Source of the DNA: an uncultured Erysipelotrichaceae bacterium
GTDB taxonomy: Bacteria > Bacillota_I > Bacilli_A > RF39 > UBA660
Assembly: GCA_902797105.1 (NCBI GenBank)
Contig: CADBRL010000103.1
Coordinates: 1 to 7,151 of the forward strand
Direction of reading: 5' to 3'
DNA length: 7,151 bases
Part shown: positions 4,672 to 7,151 of the stretch, piece after piece
How positions within the stretch are numbered: the first letter of the stretch is position 1
Layout: every line of letters starts with the position of its first letter
Notes under the pieces: model-generated
What the model saw: the letters and a program-made list of their open reading frames with translations, nothing else
What the model was told of the DNA's origin: nothing
Databases searched by the model: none
Position numbers and translations under genes: made by a program

Positions 4672-6288
4672 ATGATATATATTTTTGGTCATAAAAGCCC
4701 AGATACTGATACTGTATGTTCTAGTATAGCTTTATCATATTTAAAAAATGAAATGGGTGAAAAAACTATACCTAAAGTGCTAGGTAATATAAATAATGAA
4801 ACTAAATTTGTACTTGATTATTTTGGTGTACCTGTTCCAAGTTATTTAAATGATGTTAGAGTTAGAATCAAAAATGTTAAGTATGACAAAAAAGCATATA
4901 TTAATGAGAATAAATCTATTGATGAAGCTTTTAAACTTATGCAAAAAAGAAATATTACTGCAATACCACTTGTAAATGATGAAAAGAAACTTACTGGTTA
5001 TGTAACTTTAAAAGAACTTGCTAAATATTTAATTAATGGAAATAGAGAATTTGTGGATACTACTTTAGATAATATTATTGAAACAATAAATGCTAAAGTA
5101 ATTGTTAAATGTGATGATGTTATAAAAGGAAATACTTTTATTGCAGGACTTAGTTTTAAAGCTTTGGAACAAGCAATTGATTTAAATAGTGATGATATTT
5201 TAATTGTAGGGGATAGATATAAAGTTTTAGATTATGCTATTAAATCTAAAGTTAAATTAGTTATTATTCCTTTGAATGTTAATTTGGATAAGAAGGTTAT
5301 TAAAAAAGCTAGAGAAAATGGTGTTAATATGATTGCATCAGAACTTGATAGTTTTCAAATAGCTACGAAAATTACATTAAGTAATTATATTAAAAATATA
5401 AATATTAATAAAAATCCAGTTACTGTTAATAATGAAGATTATTTTAGTGATTTTAGAACTATGACACATAAAGTTAATCATACTAATTATCCAGTTATTA
5501 ATAATAAAGGTGAATGTTTAGGTTTGATTAGACTTACAGGTCCTAATGATTATGATAAACAAAAAGTTATACTTGTTGACCATAATAATTTGGCTCAATC
5601 TGTTGATGGTATTGAAGAAGCTGATATTTTGGAAATTATTGACCATCATAATTTGGGGGCAATAGGTACTAATGTACCAATTAACTTTAGAAGTAAACCT
5701 GTTGGTTGTACATCAACGATGCTTTATGAAATGTATTTAGAAGCTAAAGTTAATATTCCTAAAGAAATAGCTGGACTTATGCTTTCAGCAATACTTTCTG
5801 ATACATTACTTTTAACTAGTCCAACAACTACGGAAGATGATAGATTTGCTGCAGTAAAACTTGCTAGTATTGCAAATGTGGATATTGATAAATATGGTCT
5901 TGAAATGATTAAGGCAGCTTCATCTATTGATGGTATGAGTGTTAGAGATTTAATAAAGAGTGACTTTAAGAACTATGTAGTGGGTACTAAAACTTTGGGT
6001 ATTGGCCAAGTTATGACTTTAGATTTTGATAAGATAAAAGAAAATATGGATGAATATGTGAATGTTTTAAATGAAATGGTTGATACTAATTATAGTGTTG
6101 TAGTTATATTTATAACAGATATTATAAAAAATGGTTCTTATATTATTTATAATACTAAAGCTAAAGATGTTATAGAAGATGGATTTGGTCTTAAAGATAC
6201 TTATGAAGGTGTATTTATTCCTAAAGTTGTTTCTAGAAAGAAACAAATACTTCCAAGTATCTTAAGTGTTATGGAAGATAAGAAATAG
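4672..6288 (+). CDS. ppaC: Family II manganese-dependent inorganic pyrophosphatase with CBS-DRTGG-CBS regulatory insert
   Basis: A 538-residue cytoplasmic enzyme that splits pyrophosphate to phosphate, pulling biosynthetic reactions forward. The DHH catalytic domain is interrupted: its first part has GHKSPDTD (H7, D11, D13) and its second has VDHN (302-305), the DHH triad (324-326) and SD (376-377). The C-terminal DHHA2 domain ends with SRKKQILPS (521-529), the substrate-binding motif. Between them, about 65-297, lie a CBS motif (about 73-120), a DRTGG-like domain (about 125-240) and a second CBS motif (about 248-297). In clostridial CBS-pyrophosphatases such inserts bind adenine nucleotides, with AMP and ADP inhibiting and diadenosine polyphosphates activating. 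Plain family II enzymes are near 310 residues, so the extra length is the insert. GAGG upstream (about 4661-4664) sets ATG 4672. The dehydrogenase follows after 16 bases, suggesting one transcript. Confidence 0.95.
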   Translation: MIYIFGHKSPDTDTVCSSIALSYLKNEMGEKTIPKVLGNINNETKFVLDYFGVPVPSYLNDVRVRIKNVKYDKKAYINENKSIDEAFKLMQKRNITAIPLVNDEKKLTGYVTLKELAKYLINGNREFVDTTLDNIIETINAKVIVKCDDVIKGNTFIAGLSFKALEQAIDLNSDDILIVGDRYKVLDYAIKSKVKLVIIPLNVNLDKKVIKKARENGVNMIASELDSFQIATKITLSNYIKNININKNPVTVNNEDYFSDFRTMTHKVNHTNYPVINNKGECLGLIRLTGPNDYDKQKVILVDHNNLAQSVDGIEEADILEIIDHHNLGAIGTNVPINFRSKPVGCTSTMLYEMYLEAKVNIPKEIAGLMLSAILSDTLLLTSPTTTEDDRFAAVKLASIANVDIDKYGLEMIKAASSIDGMSVRDLIKSDFKNYVVGTKTLGIGQVMTLDFDKIKENMDEYVNVLNEMVDTNYSVVVIFITDIIKNGSYIIYNTKAKDVIEDGFGLKDTYEGVFIPKVVSRKKQILPSILSVMEDKK

Positions 6289-6304
6289 TTTGGGAGGCAT
6301 ATAA

Positions 6305-7069
6305 ATGAAGGCACTTATAACTGGGGCTTCAAGTGGAATTGGAAAGAATATGGCTTATGTTTTAGCAAATAAAGGTGTTGATTTAATACTTGTTGCTAGA
6401 AGTAAGGAAGAAATGCTTAAAATAAAAGATAATGTTAAAGTAAATGTTGATGTTATAGAAATGGATTTACTTAAAGAAAAGAATGTTTTTAAGTTATATG
6501 ATATGTGTAAAGATAAAAATGTAGATATACTTATAAATAATGCTGGTTTTGGTCTATTTGGTATATTTACAGAAACAGATTTAGATAGAGAATTAGAAAT
6601 GATTGATTTAAATATAAAAGCATATCATATTTTAACTAAGTTATTTTTAAAAGATTTTGTGGAAAAAGATAATGGTTATATTTTAAATGTTGCTTCAAGT
6701 GCTGGTTTTATGGCAGGTCCTAGACTTAGTACTTATTATGCTACTAAAAATTATGTTTTAAAACTTACGATGGCTATTAATGAAGAACTTAGACAAAGTG
6801 GAAGTCATGTTGTAGTATCTGCTTTATGTCCAGGTCCAGTTAATACTAATTTTAATAAAGTTGCTAATGGAGAATTTAGTATTAAAGAAGCAAGTCCTAA
6901 GTTTGTGGCAGAATATGCTATAGATAAATTATTTCAAAAGAAAATGCTTATTATTCCAACAATAAGAATAAAGTTAGCTATATTTTTATTAAGAATTATT
7001 CCTTATAGATTGCAACTTTCTTTTTGTTATCGTATTCAAGGAAAGAAATTAGGTGTAACTAAAAAATAG
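6305..7069 (+). CDS. Short-chain dehydrogenase/reductase (SDR family, NADP-type)
   Basis: A classical SDR of 254 residues. The cofactor motif TGASSGIG (6-13) is followed by R32 at the end of the second strand (LVARS), which usually marks NADP(H) preference. NNAG (78-81), N128, catalytic S131, and Y144/K148 of the YxxxK motif are all present, then CPGPVNTNF (175-183). The C-terminal part (about 214-242) is hydrophobic with positive charges, suggesting membrane contact, as in the DltE/YqjQ-like group of annotated SDRs. The substrate cannot be told from sequence; a lipid or fatty-acyl ketone is only a guess from the hydrophobic tail. GGGAGG (6292-6297) seven bases upstream fixes the start. It lies 16 bases after ppaC, with no promoter between, and ends in a terminator hairpin. 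Confidence 0.93.
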   Translation: MKALITGASSGIGKNMAYVLANKGVDLILVARSKEEMLKIKDNVKVNVDVIEMDLLKEKNVFKLYDMCKDKNVDILINNAGFGLFGIFTETDLDRELEMIDLNIKAYHILTKLFLKDFVEKDNGYILNVASSAGFMAGPRLSTYYATKNYVLKLTMAINEELRQSGSHVVVSALCPGPVNTNFNKVANGEFSIKEASPKFVAEYAIDKLFQKKMLIIPTIRIKLAIFLLRIIPYRLQLSFCYRIQGKKLGVTKK

Positions 7070-7095
7070 TTTCATAAAAATTGAAACTATTTTTT
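7061..7095. terminator. Bidirectional terminator after the dehydrogenase gene
   Basis: Perfect 14-base arms (AAAAAATAGTTTCA at 7061-7074 and its complement at 7082-7095) around a seven-base loop, with A and T runs on opposite sides. It contains the stop codons of both the dehydrogenase and the convergent XRE gene. Confidence 0.9.
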
Positions 7096-7151
7096 AATTA
7101 AATCATCTATTGATACATCTAGTGCTTTAGATATTCTATATAAAGTTTCTA
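7087..7151 (-). CDS. C-terminal end of an XRE-type helix-turn-helix protein (partial)
   Basis: Twenty codons and a TAG stop (7089-7087) read in from the right edge. The tail LYRISKALDVSIDDLIKK matches the last helices of the Cro/C1-type HTH domain, where L..IAKAL.VS.DDL is typical. The domain ends at the stop, so it lies at the protein's C-terminus, either as a short stand-alone regulator or at the end of a longer protein. Length and targets are outside the window. It converges on the dehydrogenase gene and shares its terminator. Confidence 0.75.
   Translation of the reverse strand, partial: ETLYRISKALDVSIDDLIKK

Overview
The window is a very AT-rich stretch of a low-GC Gram-positive (Firmicutes) chromosome. 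Support for this: B. subtilis-like Shine-Dalgarno sequences, a DinR/LexA-type SOS box, a CBS-containing family II pyrophosphatase, and Gram-positive-type DgkA. TGA is used as stop (PAP2 gene, small peptide) and Trp is TGG, so this is the standard code rather than the mycoplasma one. The cell-wall lipid-carrier genes imply a walled cell. An uncultured gut-type Bacilli or Clostridia member is plausible, but the species cannot be read from this window.

Left block (66-1927, + strand): three tightly packed genes for a DUF368/PopT-type undecaprenyl-phosphate translocase, a PAP2 lipid (pyro)phosphatase and a DgkA-type undecaprenol/diacylglycerol kinase. Together they look like a cassette that regenerates the undecaprenyl-phosphate carrier and returns it to the cytoplasmic face. 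A shared bidirectional hairpin (1928-1960) separates them from convergent uvrB (3899-1959, - strand), which has a consensus promoter with an SOS box in its spacer and no adjacent uvrA.

Centre (3987-4606): about 700 bp without a large gene, and the most interesting part. Two direct repeats of about 170 bp each appear to encode a ~110-nt structured small RNA on the - strand: extended -10 promoter, 5' stem-loop, central hairpin, palindromic terminator. Between them, on the + strand, lies a 36-codon gene for a small basic-hydrophobic membrane peptide with its own promoter, a perfect AGGAGG site, and a leader hairpin that buries that site. The downstream small RNA is antisense to the 3' end of the peptide mRNA. 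This is the architecture of a type I toxin-antitoxin locus of the txpA/RatA or bsrG/SR4 kind; the upstream repeat looks like an orphan second antitoxin copy. I do not recognise the peptide or the RNA as a named family.

Right block (4672-7069, + strand): a CBS-DRTGG-CBS family II inorganic pyrophosphatase and a short-chain dehydrogenase in one probable transcription unit, ending at a perfect hairpin (7061-7095). A convergent XRE-type regulator enters from the right edge on the - strand; only its last 21 codons are present.
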